Notes: generated by a model not told the origin, from the sequence alone. DNA of 64,000 nucleotides from an uncultured Clostridia bacterium (GCA_934120315.1 CAKOTX010000005.1:43419-107418), one strand, 5' to 3'. Shown: positions 8,901-17,813, numbered from the stretch's first letter. Made by a program: numbers and translations.

Positions 8901-9501
8901 CTAATGGTATATCTAATTTTCTTGCTAATTGTACTAACTTTTGATTTGCAAGTACTTGTTCTTTTATTCCATTATTTTGAAGTTCTATATAATAATCTTT
9001 TCCAAATACTTTTTTATGCCATAAAGCTATTTCTTCTGCTTTTTCATTTTGACCATTTAATAACGCTTGATTTACCGCTCCAGCCAAACAAGCACTTAGG
9101 CATATAATTCCTTCATGATACTTTTCTAATACCTCTAAATCGATTCTAGGCTTGTAATAATACCCTTCTGTGAACCCTATTGATACTAACTTACTTAGAT
9201 TTTTGTATCCTTGATTATTTTTTGCAAGTAATATCAAATGATTGTATTTATTATCTATGCCAGGTTCTTTGTTAAGCCTTGAACGTGGTGCAACATAGAC
9301 CTCACAACCTATAATTGGTTTTATTCCTTCTTTTTTACATGCTTTATAAAAGTCAATTGCACCATACATAACTCCATGGTCTGTTATTGCCATTGCTTTC
9401 ATTCCTAGTTCTTTTGCTCTTACTGGTAAATCTTTTATTCTATTTGCTCCATCTAGTAAACTAAATTCACTATGTATATGTAAGTGTACAAAATCTGACA
9501 T
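5995..9501 (-). CDS. dnaE: DNA polymerase III alpha subunit DnaE
   Basis: A replicative DNA polymerase catalytic subunit of 1168 residues. The N-terminal PHP domain begins FVHLHIHSEFSLLDGA and contains ITDHGVMYG. The palm has PDFDVDFSD near residue 400, giving the catalytic aspartates. A helix-hairpin-helix/fingers region and a C-terminal OB fold (VTIAGIITSVKKKYTKNNK) follow. I chose the ATG at 9501 because GGGAG precedes it and the product then begins MSDFVHLH, as in homologues; an upstream in-frame start at 9534 has no good ribosome site. The probable 6S RNA lies directly upstream. Confidence 0.96.
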   Translation of the reverse strand: MSDFVHLHIHSEFSLLDGANRIKDLPVRAKELGMKAMAITDHGVMYGAIDFYKACKKEGIKPIIGCEVYVAPRSRLNKEPGIDNKYNHLILLAKNNQGYKNLSKLVSIGFTEGYYYKPRIDLEVLEKYHEGIICLSACLAGAVNQALLNGQNEKAEEIALWHKKVFGKDYYIELQNNGIKEQVLANQKLVQLARKLDIPLVATNDAHYLKREDAYNHEILLCIQTGKRMSDEDRMRFDTDELYVKSPEEMSNYFSAFPDAIENTVKIADECNVEFEFGHTILPNYDVPPEYPTHYDFLKKLCDDGIKKRYGENPSEEVLKRAEYEIGIIKKMGYVDYYLIVWDFIHFAKSHGIPVGPGRGSGAGSILAYAIEITDIDPMKYGLLFERFLNPERISMPDFDVDFSDVDRQRVIDYVSEKYGHDHVSQIITFGTMAAKMVIRDVARVLDYPYSEADRLAKMIPNEIHITIPKALEQNKELKEAYELDDNVHKLLDIAMALEGMPRQASTHACGVVITKDPVDTYVPLYVRDGQISTQYIMTTLEELGLLKMDFLGLRTLTVIKDTINLVKKDKGIDVEFDENMADPKVYKLWQEGQTCGIFQFESQGMTNFMKELKPDCLEDLIAGVSLYRPGPMDQIPRYIRGKQNPGHNEYTHPSLEPILNVTYGCMVYQEQVMQIVRDLAGYSLGRADLVRRAMGKKKLDVMAKEREVFINGQVDENGKVEVPGCVRNGIDAESANKIFDEMAEFAKYAFNKSHAACYAVVAYRTAYLKAYYPAEFMASMLNSYLGNLDKVPEYIDECKRMGIQILKPDINKSSGKFTVEDGKIRFGLGSIKNVGVQPVDNIVKNREENGEFTSFTDFCERMAGDAVNKKCVESLIKAGTFSDFPETRATLIASFETIIDTVQSYNRKGMNGQVSMFDLGGNEEEESNNLNKVKYNFSIQPEMSDKELLSTEKEMLGIYISGHPLEKIREQIIATTNISSLQMKEIDELNSISANEETTDIRIKERPKFVDGQEVTIAGIITSVKKKYTKNNKIMAFLTLEDLYGTVEIIVFEPTYMKAQDVLVEENIITVKGRLSIRDDDETKIVAQDIRNFGETKTNTLVLNITELSEEQKAKLRGAIKFFNGEQNNVRVMVQIGEELKASGAIYLTDKILKIFEEIVGKENCKI

Positions 9502-9534
9502 TGCTATCTCCCTCGATATTTTTTTATAAAACAA

Positions 9535-9757
9535 AAAAGCAATCCCCGCCTTAGCCGTAAGTTGTCTGAATTTTTAAGGACCTGTCTTCGACAGGTGGGT
9601 GCCTACTTGAATATTCCTGGGCTTCTTACTACTCGAAATGTAATAATCATTTGCTAAAAGTGTAAGCTTGCACGCCATACTCAAAGATTTTGGCCCCTCT
9701 TTAAACTTGTAGGTTCTAAAAATTCTATGCTACACGCACTATGCAGGGCATTGCCTT
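9535..9757 (-). ncRNA. ssrS: Probable 6S RNA
   Basis: 6S RNA binds the housekeeping RNA polymerase holoenzyme by mimicking an open promoter. On the minus strand the 5' end (GCAATGCCCTGC) pairs with the 3' end (GGCGGGGATTGC) to form a closing stem, followed at once by TTTTTT. The 3' half has a hairpin ACCTGTC/GACAGGT and then CCTTAAAAATTCAGACAAC, which resembles the conserved CCUUAAAACUG block of 6S RNAs. No open reading frame fits. Class assignment rests on this resemblance and overall shape; ends are approximate. Confidence 0.72.
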
Positions 9758-9917
9758 ATTCATTTTTGTTATAATTATATTAACATATTCTTTGACCAAT
9801 TGCAACCAATTTATGGTTCAAATTTTTTCAAAATCATATGTTAAATATATTATATCTCTTTTTTTCATATTTATTCTCGCTCTATTTGTTTTTTACATCT
9901 TTGACAATTTCCAAATT

Positions 9918-10361
9918 TTATAGTCCCATAATTTCTTTTGCAACTTCGTTAATTGTCTTTCCCTCTGCTGATGCTCCTAATTTTGCTTTTGCCTCTTTCA
10001 TTATTGTTCCCATATCTTTCATTGAAGTAGCACCTATTTCTGAAATTATTTTTTCAACTTCTGCTTTTACTTCTTCTCTGCTTAATTGTTTTGGCAAATA
10101 TTCTTGAAGTATTGCTATTTCTTGATTTGTTTGGTCTATTAAATCTTGTCTTTGAGCTTTTTCAAAATCAACTAAAGCATCTTTCTTTGTTTTAACTTCT
10201 TTTGCTATTATTTCTAATATTTTGTCATCCCCTACTTCAATTCCTTTGTCTTTTTCTATTTGCAATATTGCAGCTCTTACCATTTGAACTGTATTCTTTT
10301 TTATTGTATTTTTATTTTTCATTGCTTCTTTTAATTCTTCCATTAACTTTTCTTTTAACAT
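9918..10361 (-). CDS. yqeY: YqeY/GatB-like domain protein
   Basis: A 147-residue protein of the YqeY family, related to the C-terminal tRNA-binding domain of the GatB subunit of Asp/Glu-tRNA amidotransferase. Typical features are MVRAAILQIEKDKG near residue 27, the QEIAILQEYLPKQLS stretch and the C-terminal half with GTIMKEAKAKLGASAEGKTIN. It is helical and soluble. AAGGAGG lies seven bases before ATG. It is the last gene of the operon that starts at 17780, 51 bp after the previous gene. Family is firm; its exact cellular role is not established. Confidence 0.9.
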   Translation of the reverse strand: MLKEKLMEELKEAMKNKNTIKKNTVQMVRAAILQIEKDKGIEVGDDKILEIIAKEVKTKKDALVDFEKAQRQDLIDQTNQEIAILQEYLPKQLSREEVKAEVEKIISEIGATSMKDMGTIMKEAKAKLGASAEGKTINEVAKEIMGL

Positions 10362-10412
10362 TTTTGATTCCTCCTTAATCTTGAACTATAATATCACAAT
10401 TTTTAAATTTTC

Positions 10413-11366
10413 TCAATATATTTTTTCTCCTGCATCTAATTTTTTTATTTTTTTGTAAATTTCTCCATCTTTTTTAGAATATGTTTTTTCTTGAATTCCA
10501 TCAGCAGTACAAAGTTTTACTTTTACAAATCCAGAATTAATTTGTGGATGTCTTAGGATTCTCCTTCCAGTAATTTCAACAGGAGTTTTTGAAAAAGCAA
10601 TATATGAAAATTTCTCATCTTCATATCCTAAATTTCCACCTTTAGCTTGCCTATGTATTGAACTTCTAGCAACTCTAGCATAAAATGCACACCAATCATT
10701 TTCTTTAATTGGACACTCACCATTACAGCAACATGGTGCTACAATATAACCACCTTGTTCTTTTATCAAATTTCTAATATTTAAAATATTTTTAAATCCT
10801 TCTGGTGTACCAGGTTCAATAACAACCATCAATTTATTTGTCGCTTTCCATAATTTTAATACTGCATTTTCTCTTTCTTGCTCAGGCAATTCATTTATCA
10901 TATAAGAGGTTAACACAATATCGGCCTTTTCTGCTATTTCATCTTGTAAAATATCATAGCTTTTCCATTGAACATTATCTAAAGCTGTATTTTTCATTAA
11001 TTTTTTTCCAATGTTGCTCATGCTTTTTTCTCTCTCAAGACAAGTTATCTGGCTAATGCTTTCAATTTCATTTACAGCCCAAGTTCCTGCACCAGTTCCA
11101 GCTCCAACATCTAACACGCTTGTTATTTCTTCATTATAATTTGATAATATTTGTTTAAATGTTGAATAAACAGCTGCATATGTTGCTGGCATTCTTGATA
11201 TTGCATAAGATACCGCTTCCGCTTCATTTGTTAACAATCTCTTACCTTTTCCATCATTTTTACGATATCTATTACTTATTGTTTGTGCATCTTCTATAAT
11301 ATTACTAAATTTGTTCTCACTTAACAATCTATTAATTGAATCTTTTAATTCTTCTGGAATATCCAC
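10413..11366 (-). CDS. Rsm22-family methyltransferase-like protein
   Basis: A 317-residue protein of the Rsm22/METTL17 family, associated with small ribosomal subunit assembly. It has a Rossmann SAM-binding motif (LDVGAGTGAGTWA, about residue 84) and a TSYMINELP segment. A cysteine cluster, CCCNGECPIKENDWC, follows near residue 205, as in family members reported to hold an iron-sulfur cluster. The start is GTG, supported by AAGGAG seven bases upstream. It lies 12 bp after the metallopeptidase gene in one operon. Methyl-transfer activity is uncertain for this family. Confidence 0.85.
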   Translation of the reverse strand: MDIPEELKDSINRLLSENKFSNIIEDAQTISNRYRKNDGKGKRLLTNEAEAVSYAISRMPATYAAVYSTFKQILSNYNEEITSVLDVGAGTGAGTWAVNEIESISQITCLEREKSMSNIGKKLMKNTALDNVQWKSYDILQDEIAEKADIVLTSYMINELPEQERENAVLKLWKATNKLMVVIEPGTPEGFKNILNIRNLIKEQGGYIVAPCCCNGECPIKENDWCAFYARVARSSIHRQAKGGNLGYEDEKFSYIAFSKTPVEITGRRILRHPQINSGFVKVKLCTADGIQEKTYSKKDGEIYKKIKKLDAGEKIY

Positions 11367-11378
11367 TATTTTCTCCTT

Positions 11379-12107
11379 CTAAAACATAATTGTTTTTCCA
11401 TATCTTTTTAGCCATTTATCTATTTCCTTATAGTTTGGAATAAATGATTGAACTAAATTATAAAACTGCTCATTATGATATTTATATTTCATATGACACA
11501 ATTCATGTACTATTACTGCATCTACCTTGTCCTCTGGAAGCATAATCAATCTTGATGAAAAATATAAATTCTTCTTACTTGGCATACAACTTCCATATCT
11601 TGTAGTAGCATCTCTTACTTTAACTTGATTATAGTCAAATCCTGTTATTTGACTCCAATATGGTAACCTTTGGGCTATTAATACTTCTGTATTATTTTTT
11701 AAAAGCCTTTTTATAACTTTATCTACATATTCTTTTATTAGATTTTGATCAATATCTTTTGGAACTTTAACTATTAGTTCTTTTGATTCTGTTTTTAATT
11801 CTACACTTATTCTAGATAATTTAGTTTCTTCTCTTATTACCGTAAATTCTTCACCTTTATAATATATTTTTTCACCTGTTTTCCATTGTTTTATAGAATT
11901 TACTTCTGAATCTAAAATCTTTTTATATTTATCATATATCCCATCTTCTTCATCTTTTAAAATTCTAGTCAATGTCTTTTTAGACAATCTTGTCGGCTTG
12001 TTTATTTGCAAAACATTTCCTTTAAAATATATTTTTACTGATTTTGAATTTTTATAATTTTTAATTTCTATTGGAATTTCTAAATCTTTAATTTTTAATA
12101 TGTCCAT
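11379..12107 (-). CDS. YgjP/DUF45-type metallopeptidase-like protein
   Basis: A 242-residue protein with the zinc motif HELCH (in VIVHELCHMKYKYHNEQF), matching the YgjP-like DUF45 metallopeptidase family. Upstream lies the family block RDATTRYGSC followed by a SSRLIMLPEDKVD segment. The N-terminal half has beta-rich DUF45 features such as YYKGEEFTV. The start overlaps the end of the preceding gene by 13 bp, suggesting translational coupling. The natural substrate is not known; related proteins have been assigned both peptidase and nucleotidase roles. Confidence 0.85.
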   Translation of the reverse strand: MDILKIKDLEIPIEIKNYKNSKSVKIYFKGNVLQINKPTRLSKKTLTRILKDEEDGIYDKYKKILDSEVNSIKQWKTGEKIYYKGEEFTVIREETKLSRISVELKTESKELIVKVPKDIDQNLIKEYVDKVIKRLLKNNTEVLIAQRLPYWSQITGFDYNQVKVRDATTRYGSCMPSKKNLYFSSRLIMLPEDKVDAVIVHELCHMKYKYHNEQFYNLVQSFIPNYKEIDKWLKRYGKTIMF

Positions 12108-12802
12108 ATTATTCCACCATAATCTATAACATCTAAGCCTTCAAATTCTATTATGTTCAAATTCTTGCTTGTTATAAATTCTCGTATTCTCCCATCTGCA
12201 TCTATTTTATTTAAATCTCCAAATACAATAATTGATTCTCCTAAGCTTGATATACAACCACCTATAAATCCTTTTTTATCACTGTATTTTTCGCCATCAA
12301 ATAATTTTATATCTAAATTGTTATTTACTAGTAATACATCAATCCCATGGAATTTCAATATTTTGTATAAACCTTGGTCTGATACAATTGCTGAATTGTC
12401 GTCTATTACTGCAATTGAACAATTGGTATATCCCTGTGTCGTATTTATTAATTCATATCCCTCATTTATTAATAATTCTTTTAACTCGCTATCAGTATTT
12501 TGAAAATTATGTATTGCCTTTTTCCCTATTACGCAAACATTATATTTTATATCTAATGGATATTTTTCTTGAACCATTTCCTGACCTTTTATAAAATTTT
12601 CATATTCTTGAAAATGTGTATATTGTGTGGGCTCTACAACTATTTTCTTTCCAACTTTACAAGCAAGTATATCAACATGTGAGGCTATTTCAGGATATAA
12701 ATTCTTATTTTCTTTTATCTCTAACAATTTATATCCCAATTCTTTTAATTTCGTTTTTTCAATATTCCTCATTCTATTATCTATAATTAATTTTTTCTGC
12801 AT
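12095..12802 (-). CDS. Pentein (guanidino-modifying enzyme) fold protein, DUF6873-like
   Basis: A 235-residue protein whose repeating beta-beta-alpha-beta pattern, SHVDILACKV, CSIAVIDDNSAIVSD and GGCISSLGESIIVFGDL segments resemble the guanidino-modifying enzyme (pentein) fold family now called DUF6873. SHVD and the late GGCISS region are candidate active-site positions, but I cannot assign a reaction. GGTGG precedes ATG. The stop overlaps the metallopeptidase start and the upstream FAD gene ends 8 bp before, so it belongs to the same operon. Confidence 0.6.
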   Translation of the reverse strand: MQKKLIIDNRMRNIEKTKLKELGYKLLEIKENKNLYPEIASHVDILACKVGKKIVVEPTQYTHFQEYENFIKGQEMVQEKYPLDIKYNVCVIGKKAIHNFQNTDSELKELLINEGYELINTTQGYTNCSIAVIDDNSAIVSDQGLYKILKFHGIDVLLVNNNLDIKLFDGEKYSDKKGFIGGCISSLGESIIVFGDLNKIDADGRIREFITSKNLNIIEFEGLDVIDYGGIIWTY

Positions 12803-12810
12803 TTTACCAC

Positions 12811-14373
12811 CTATTTTTCAAGTACTTTAATTGCACATTTTAATCCATCAATTGCTGCTGTCATAATTCCGCCTGCATATCCTGCACCTTCACCACATGG
12901 ATATAAACCTTGTACATTTGTAGAATTTAAGCTTTCTTTATCTCTTGTTATTTGAACTGGTGAAGAACTTCTTGTTTCTACACCTGTTAAAACCGCATCT
13001 TTATCTGCAAATCCATGCAATTTTTTATCTAATTCTACTATTGCTTCTTTCATTGTTTCAGATACGAATTCTGGTAATATTTCATTTAAATTTGCTCCAG
13101 TTACTCCTGGCATATATGTTGGCTTTATTCTTCCAAATTCATATGTTGGATTATTATTTATAAAATCTTCTACTCTTTGTGCTGGTGCATTATAATTCTT
13201 TCCGCCTAACTCAAATGCCTTTTTCTCTAATTCTTCTTGAAAATACATTCCATCTAATGGAGAATTTTTAAAATAATCCTCTACTGTAATATTTACAAGT
13301 AATGCACTATTGGCATTTTTTCCATCTCTTGCAAAATTACTCATTCCATTTGTAACAATTGAATTTTCTTCAGAACTTGATGCCATTACTTGGCCTCCTG
13401 GGCACATACAAAACGTATAACATGTTCTGCCATTTTTAGCATGATATACTAATTTATAATCTGCTGATGGTAATTTCAATTTAGTTGTTTCACCATATTG
13501 TGCTTTATTTATATCTTCTTGTAAATGCTCTATTCTCGTTCCTACTGCAAAATTTTTAGGCTGAATTTCTACACCTATCTCATATAATTTTTTGAATGTA
13601 TCTCTTGCACTATGTCCAATTGCTAAAATTACTGCGTCTGTTTCAATCTTATTATTCTCACAAATAACAGCTTTTATTTTCCCATCTTCAATTTCAAAAT
13701 CTGTAGCTTGAGTATTAAATAAAACTTGTCCACCTTTAGAAATAATGTATTCTCTCATATTTTTTACAATCTTTCGTAAATTGTCTGTTCCTATATGGGG
13801 TTTTGCAGTATATAAAATCTCTTTAGGTGCTCCAAATCTAACAAATTCTTCTAAAACTTTTTGTGAATACATATTAGCAGAATTTCCAGTATTCAATTTT
13901 CCATCTGAAAAAGTTCCTGCTCCACCTTCTCCAAATTGAATATTTGATGTTGTAGAAAATTTTCTATTTTGAGCAAACTCTTCTACATCTTTAATTCGTT
14001 CTTCTACACATTTTCCTCTTTCTAAAATAATTGGTTTTATTCCATTATCAACTAGCAAAATTCCTGCAAATAAACCCGCTGGGCCCATTCCAATAATTAC
14101 TGGCTTATATTCACTTTTTCTATTTACTTTTATTGGTTCCCATTTCTGTTCTTGAACTTGTTCAAATTTAGCTTCTCTTTTTTTATTCTTTAATTCTACA
14201 TCAATTGTATAATTATAATGAATATCATCTTTTTTTCTGGCATCAATTGATTTTTTATAAATATGCCATTTTTCCACTTCATCTAATTTGATTTTATTTT
14301 TACCAATTGCTTTTTCTAGAACTTGTTCTTCTGTTAAGTCTTCTCTAATTTTTATATCTTTTAATCTAATCAT
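12811..14373 (-). CDS. FAD-dependent dehydrogenase, COG2509 family
   Basis: A 520-residue flavoprotein. It begins MIRLKDIKIREDL, as the family does. It has a dinucleotide-binding motif (IGMGPAGLFAGILL), FGEGGAGTFSDGKLNTG, and a C-terminal second FAD-contact block GLYPCGEGAGYAGGIMTAA. YTFCMCPGGQVMASSSE is also characteristic. The start at 14373 is preferred because GAGGAAAATA precedes it and an upstream ATG would extend past the normal N-terminus. The first 8 bp overlap the upstream acyltransferase gene. The physiological substrate is unknown. Confidence 0.88.
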   Translation of the reverse strand: MIRLKDIKIREDLTEEQVLEKAIGKNKIKLDEVEKWHIYKKSIDARKKDDIHYNYTIDVELKNKKREAKFEQVQEQKWEPIKVNRKSEYKPVIIGMGPAGLFAGILLVDNGIKPIILERGKCVEERIKDVEEFAQNRKFSTTSNIQFGEGGAGTFSDGKLNTGNSANMYSQKVLEEFVRFGAPKEILYTAKPHIGTDNLRKIVKNMREYIISKGGQVLFNTQATDFEIEDGKIKAVICENNKIETDAVILAIGHSARDTFKKLYEIGVEIQPKNFAVGTRIEHLQEDINKAQYGETTKLKLPSADYKLVYHAKNGRTCYTFCMCPGGQVMASSSEENSIVTNGMSNFARDGKNANSALLVNITVEDYFKNSPLDGMYFQEELEKKAFELGGKNYNAPAQRVEDFINNNPTYEFGRIKPTYMPGVTGANLNEILPEFVSETMKEAIVELDKKLHGFADKDAVLTGVETRSSSPVQITRDKESLNSTNVQGLYPCGEGAGYAGGIMTAAIDGLKCAIKVLEK

Positions 14374-15151
14374 TATTTTCCTCTTTTTTTCTATATTCAA
14401 TTACTTCTACATTACTATTTTTGCTTCTTTCAACCATACAATTATATACTTGATTTCGCAAATCTTTTTTCTGTTCTTGAATACTTAATTTTTCGTTTGG
14501 AAAGAATGGACCATCAATATATGTCACAACTCTAACTTTATCTTTTCCATAACTTTGATATGTATTAGTCATGCAAAATGTAGGCTTTTTATATTGAATT
14601 GGATATCTAAAAGAAACATCTCTAAAAGGTCTTATTTTTGTATAATATGGCCAAATATGTGCCTCTGGATAAATTGTTATCGGATGTTTTCTATTTAGAT
14701 GTGTTTCTATTGCATTAATAAAATTTTTCATTCCATTTTTATTATTAGGTATTGGGATTGCTCCAAGTAATTGAATTGAATTTCCAAGAAATTTCATTGA
14801 AACATTTTCTGGATTTACAATAAAATGATTTCTTTTGGGATACATTGGCAAACTTGGAATAAATACATCTGCAAACACTTGAGTATGATTTACATACACA
14901 AAATAAGAATCTTTTTTATATGGTTTTAATTTCTCTTTTCCAACATATTTGATTTTCAATTTAAGCTTCCCATATAATAATTTAATTGGCATACTTATTA
15001 CATTTTGCAATAAAAAAGAACAAAAATCCCACAAGGGATTTCTGTGGATGTACTTGTAGTTCTCATCAATAATCCTTGGTGTGATTTCTGCTCCTGAAAA
15101 TTCATCATTTAATTCATCTTTGTAGTAATAGATTTGTTTAGATTTCATCAT
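14366..15151 (-). CDS. PlsC-like acyltransferase
   Basis: A 261-residue membrane-associated acyltransferase of the lysophosphatidic-acid acyltransferase type. NHTQVFAD occupies the place of the NHX4D catalytic motif, with one extra residue between His and Asp. IYPEAHIWPY replaces the usual PEGTR block, and LLGAIPIP lies between them. A short hydrophobic stretch (residues about 42-60) could anchor it. The start overlaps the end of the GT8-acyltransferase fusion gene by 14 bp. Its neighbours suggest a glycolipid or cell-envelope substrate; this is inference. Confidence 0.78.
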   Translation of the reverse strand: MMKSKQIYYYKDELNDEFSGAEITPRIIDENYKYIHRNPLWDFCSFLLQNVISMPIKLLYGKLKLKIKYVGKEKLKPYKKDSYFVYVNHTQVFADVFIPSLPMYPKRNHFIVNPENVSMKFLGNSIQLLGAIPIPNNKNGMKNFINAIETHLNRKHPITIYPEAHIWPYYTKIRPFRDVSFRYPIQYKKPTFCMTNTYQSYGKDKVRVVTYIDGPFFPNEKLSIQEQKKDLRNQVYNCMVERSKNSNVEVIEYRKKEENND

Positions 15152-16940
15152 TTACTTCCTCTTTGATTGTTGTATATTCTAGTGGAATTCCATAAAATTC
15201 TTCATATATATTTTTCCAAACTTCGAAATTCTTATTTTTCATTTCTTCTACATTCTCTTTTTCTGATAATGTAACATCTGGATAAATTGGCTTTTCTATA
15301 TGAACATAATATTCTTTTATTGGAAATCCATCTTCACCTATTATATCACTGTCTTTCATTGTTATAAATATAGGTATTACTGGTACATTGCTTCTTGATG
15401 CAATTTTATATGCACCATTTTTTAGTGGCTTTGGTTTCTCATAATTCCACCATAAACTTTGCTCTGGGTAAATTAATATAAAGTCTCCTCTTTTTAAAAT
15501 TGTATCTGCAGCTTTCATGAATTTTATCATTGTTCTTGTATTTGAACTTAATGGCAATGTATCTGCATTTCTAAATAAAAATCCATAAAATCCAGGAAAA
15601 TTTGTATAATTTCCTTCTCTTATTACTTTATATAATTTTTTCTTTTTTCTTTGACCTGATAATGAAAATATCTCTTCAATTGTAAAAGAATCAAATGGAT
15701 TAAAGTGATTACATGTTAAAATTGCTCCATTTTTCATTTCACTTAAATACTCAAGACCTTCAACATCTTTAATAATCAACTTATTGTCTTTGATGATTGC
15801 ATCTAAAAATCTTTCTCCCAATTTATTTGCAAATTTATTTTTCCATCTATTTGTTCTTTTTGTTTTTAAATAGTCTACATTTTCTGGTCTTAATTCTACT
15901 GTTGGAGGGTCATTTTCAGCATCAACATCAAATTTTCCTTCTTTTTCAAGTTGCTTTATTTTTTCTAATATCTCTATTCTTTCTTGTGACTTTTCTGTAA
16001 CTTGAATGTTTCTATATTTTCTATCATCTCCAACACAGTCTGACTCTTTTTGAGCTAATGCTCTTAATTTTAAATCAGCTTCTCTATCTTGATATTTCAT
16101 TTCATCTGAAAATTCATTTTTTATTTTTAATATTTGGTCATAATATTCTGTTTTTTGTGCGAATCCCCAAAAATAATTTCCATATCTTGTATCATCATAA
16201 TGCCATGGCTTATATTGATAATTATAATGGATTAATTTTATATCCTCTTCTTTCATATCATCACTTGCTGTTGGCATTACATTCCATCCTGAATCAAGTA
16301 GTTTTACTCTTCCTTTACATATTCTGTTCAAATAGTCTTGATCTTGCACTACTGAAAATTTTACATTTTCTAATAGATATAAGAACTTTTCTTGGAATTG
16401 GAACTTTCTAAGTTCATCCAAATTCATTACTAACATTCCTGCATTAAAATATGTTTTATAACTTGCAACTCCTACAACCTTTTCTACATATTCTTGAAAT
16501 ACTTCATTTTTTTGAATTATATCATCAGGAACTGCTCCGACTAAATTATCTCCAATATCTATATTATATAATTCAGCTATATCTGCTAAAAGTACAATAT
16601 CACAATCTAAATAAATTGCTTTATTGTATTGTGGATATAAATTTGAGATAAATAATCTGAAATATGTTGTCATTGAAAAATAATCTCTAGTATATAATTT
16701 ATTTTTTACTTTTTGTATATAATAAGTTAAGTCTACAAATTCAATGCTCATATTTTCCCTTTTATATTTATTTATTTTTTCTTTACTTTCTTCACTTATA
16801 TTTGTACATAATATTTTTACTACATAATAGTATTCTTGTGACATCTTCTCAACCAATGACTCTAATGTTACTGATAAAAAGGGTATATATTTATCATCAA
16901 CAGCAAAAAATATTGGTATTATCTCTTTGTATTTTTCCAT
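15138..16940 (-). CDS. Fusion of a GT8 glycosyltransferase and a PlsC-type acyltransferase
   Basis: A 600-residue two-domain protein. The N-terminal half (about 1-280) is a family 8 glycosyltransferase: IPIFFAVDDKYIPFLSVTL, then the metal-binding DxD in IYLDCDIVLL, then YFNAGMLVMNL and a late HYNYQYKPW. After a charged linker, the C-terminal half (about 395-590) is an acyltransferase: TCNHFNPFD gives an intact HX4D and YPEQSLWW the second motif. The gene begins directly after the stop of a second GT8 gene. A single protein that glycosylates and acylates would suit glycolipid assembly; the substrate is not known. Confidence 0.85.
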   Translation of the reverse strand: MEKYKEIIPIFFAVDDKYIPFLSVTLESLVEKMSQEYYYVVKILCTNISEESKEKINKYKRENMSIEFVDLTYYIQKVKNKLYTRDYFSMTTYFRLFISNLYPQYNKAIYLDCDIVLLADIAELYNIDIGDNLVGAVPDDIIQKNEVFQEYVEKVVGVASYKTYFNAGMLVMNLDELRKFQFQEKFLYLLENVKFSVVQDQDYLNRICKGRVKLLDSGWNVMPTASDDMKEEDIKLIHYNYQYKPWHYDDTRYGNYFWGFAQKTEYYDQILKIKNEFSDEMKYQDREADLKLRALAQKESDCVGDDRKYRNIQVTEKSQERIEILEKIKQLEKEGKFDVDAENDPPTVELRPENVDYLKTKRTNRWKNKFANKLGERFLDAIIKDNKLIIKDVEGLEYLSEMKNGAILTCNHFNPFDSFTIEEIFSLSGQRKKKKLYKVIREGNYTNFPGFYGFLFRNADTLPLSSNTRTMIKFMKAADTILKRGDFILIYPEQSLWWNYEKPKPLKNGAYKIASRSNVPVIPIFITMKDSDIIGEDGFPIKEYYVHIEKPIYPDVTLSEKENVEEMKNKNFEVWKNIYEEFYGIPLEYTTIKEEVNDEI

Positions 16941-17780
16941 CTAAACTTCCTCTTTCTTTTTCATACTATACTCTTCTTTTAATTTTATATATTCATCTAA
17001 ATCTTCGTCAAAATAATAACATTTCAATACTTTATGAACTTCTTCTATATTCCATTGTTTGAAATTTTCTGTATGTGGATAAGGTAAAAACATTAATCTT
17101 TTACAGAAATGACATATGATTGTGTCTTTTTTATTAAATTTTGATTGTTCATTATAAATTCTTGGTAGAATCTTCTTTTTAGTTGTTGACCAATAAATAG
17201 CATCTTGGTCTGCAAATAGCATTTTTTTAGTTTTTATTCTTTCTCTTGCTTTTTCTAAAAGTCCTGTTTCTTTTATTTTTTTCATGTTTAATAATAACAT
17301 TCCTGCATTTATATAATCAGGTCTTATTAACCAGCATCCATATTTTTCTTTTACTGCCGCATACTCATATTCTGTAATATCTATGTTGTATAATTTAGAA
17401 ATATCACCACCAGCCATCATATCTATATCTAAATATAATAATTTTTCTGGCATCTCTGGCACTAAATCTGCTAATAATCTTAATAATGTATATGGTGTAC
17501 AATATGCACCTTCATTTGCACAATTTTTAAATTGTTTTTCATATATTTCTGTTACATCTACTCTTATTACTTGATTATCTGGATTTTTCTGTTTTACTAC
17601 TCTATCTAAAAATCCAACTTGTTCTTCATTTATTGCTGTATATTCTGGTTTTATTCTTGTTAATTTTGCTGTGAATATATAGCATCTTATTGCTTCTTTT
17701 GTTCTGTTTGTTATTGATATTAGTTCTGTTAATGCTCCGTCAAATACTTTTCCATTTCCACATAATAATAAGTTTATCAT
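16941..17780 (-). CDS. GT8 family glycosyltransferase
   Basis: A 279-residue glycosyltransferase of family 8. The DxD motif is in LLYLDIDMMAGGD (about residue 120), followed by YINAGMLLLNM and ADQDAIYW, and a C-terminal histidine segment ICHFCKRLMFLPYPH. The start was set at the ATG at 17780, preceded by GAGGAAAAA; an in-frame upstream start lacks a ribosome site. It is the first gene of an operon with a promoter at 17814-17842. Donor and acceptor sugars cannot be told. Confidence 0.87.
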   Translation of the reverse strand: MINLLLCGNGKVFDGALTELISITNRTKEAIRCYIFTAKLTRIKPEYTAINEEQVGFLDRVVKQKNPDNQVIRVDVTEIYEKQFKNCANEGAYCTPYTLLRLLADLVPEMPEKLLYLDIDMMAGGDISKLYNIDITEYEYAAVKEKYGCWLIRPDYINAGMLLLNMKKIKETGLLEKARERIKTKKMLFADQDAIYWSTTKKKILPRIYNEQSKFNKKDTIICHFCKRLMFLPYPHTENFKQWNIEEVHKVLKCYYFDEDLDEYIKLKEEYSMKKKEEV

Positions 17781-17813
17781 TTTTTCCTCTTCTTTAATTA
17801 TTTTCACTTATTA

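Noticed and set aside
9741..9923. 60-codon plus-strand frame downstream of the 6S RNA
   Set aside because: It has no ribosome site, partly overlaps the RNA gene and encodes only AT-rich hydrophobic sequence typical of random frames here.
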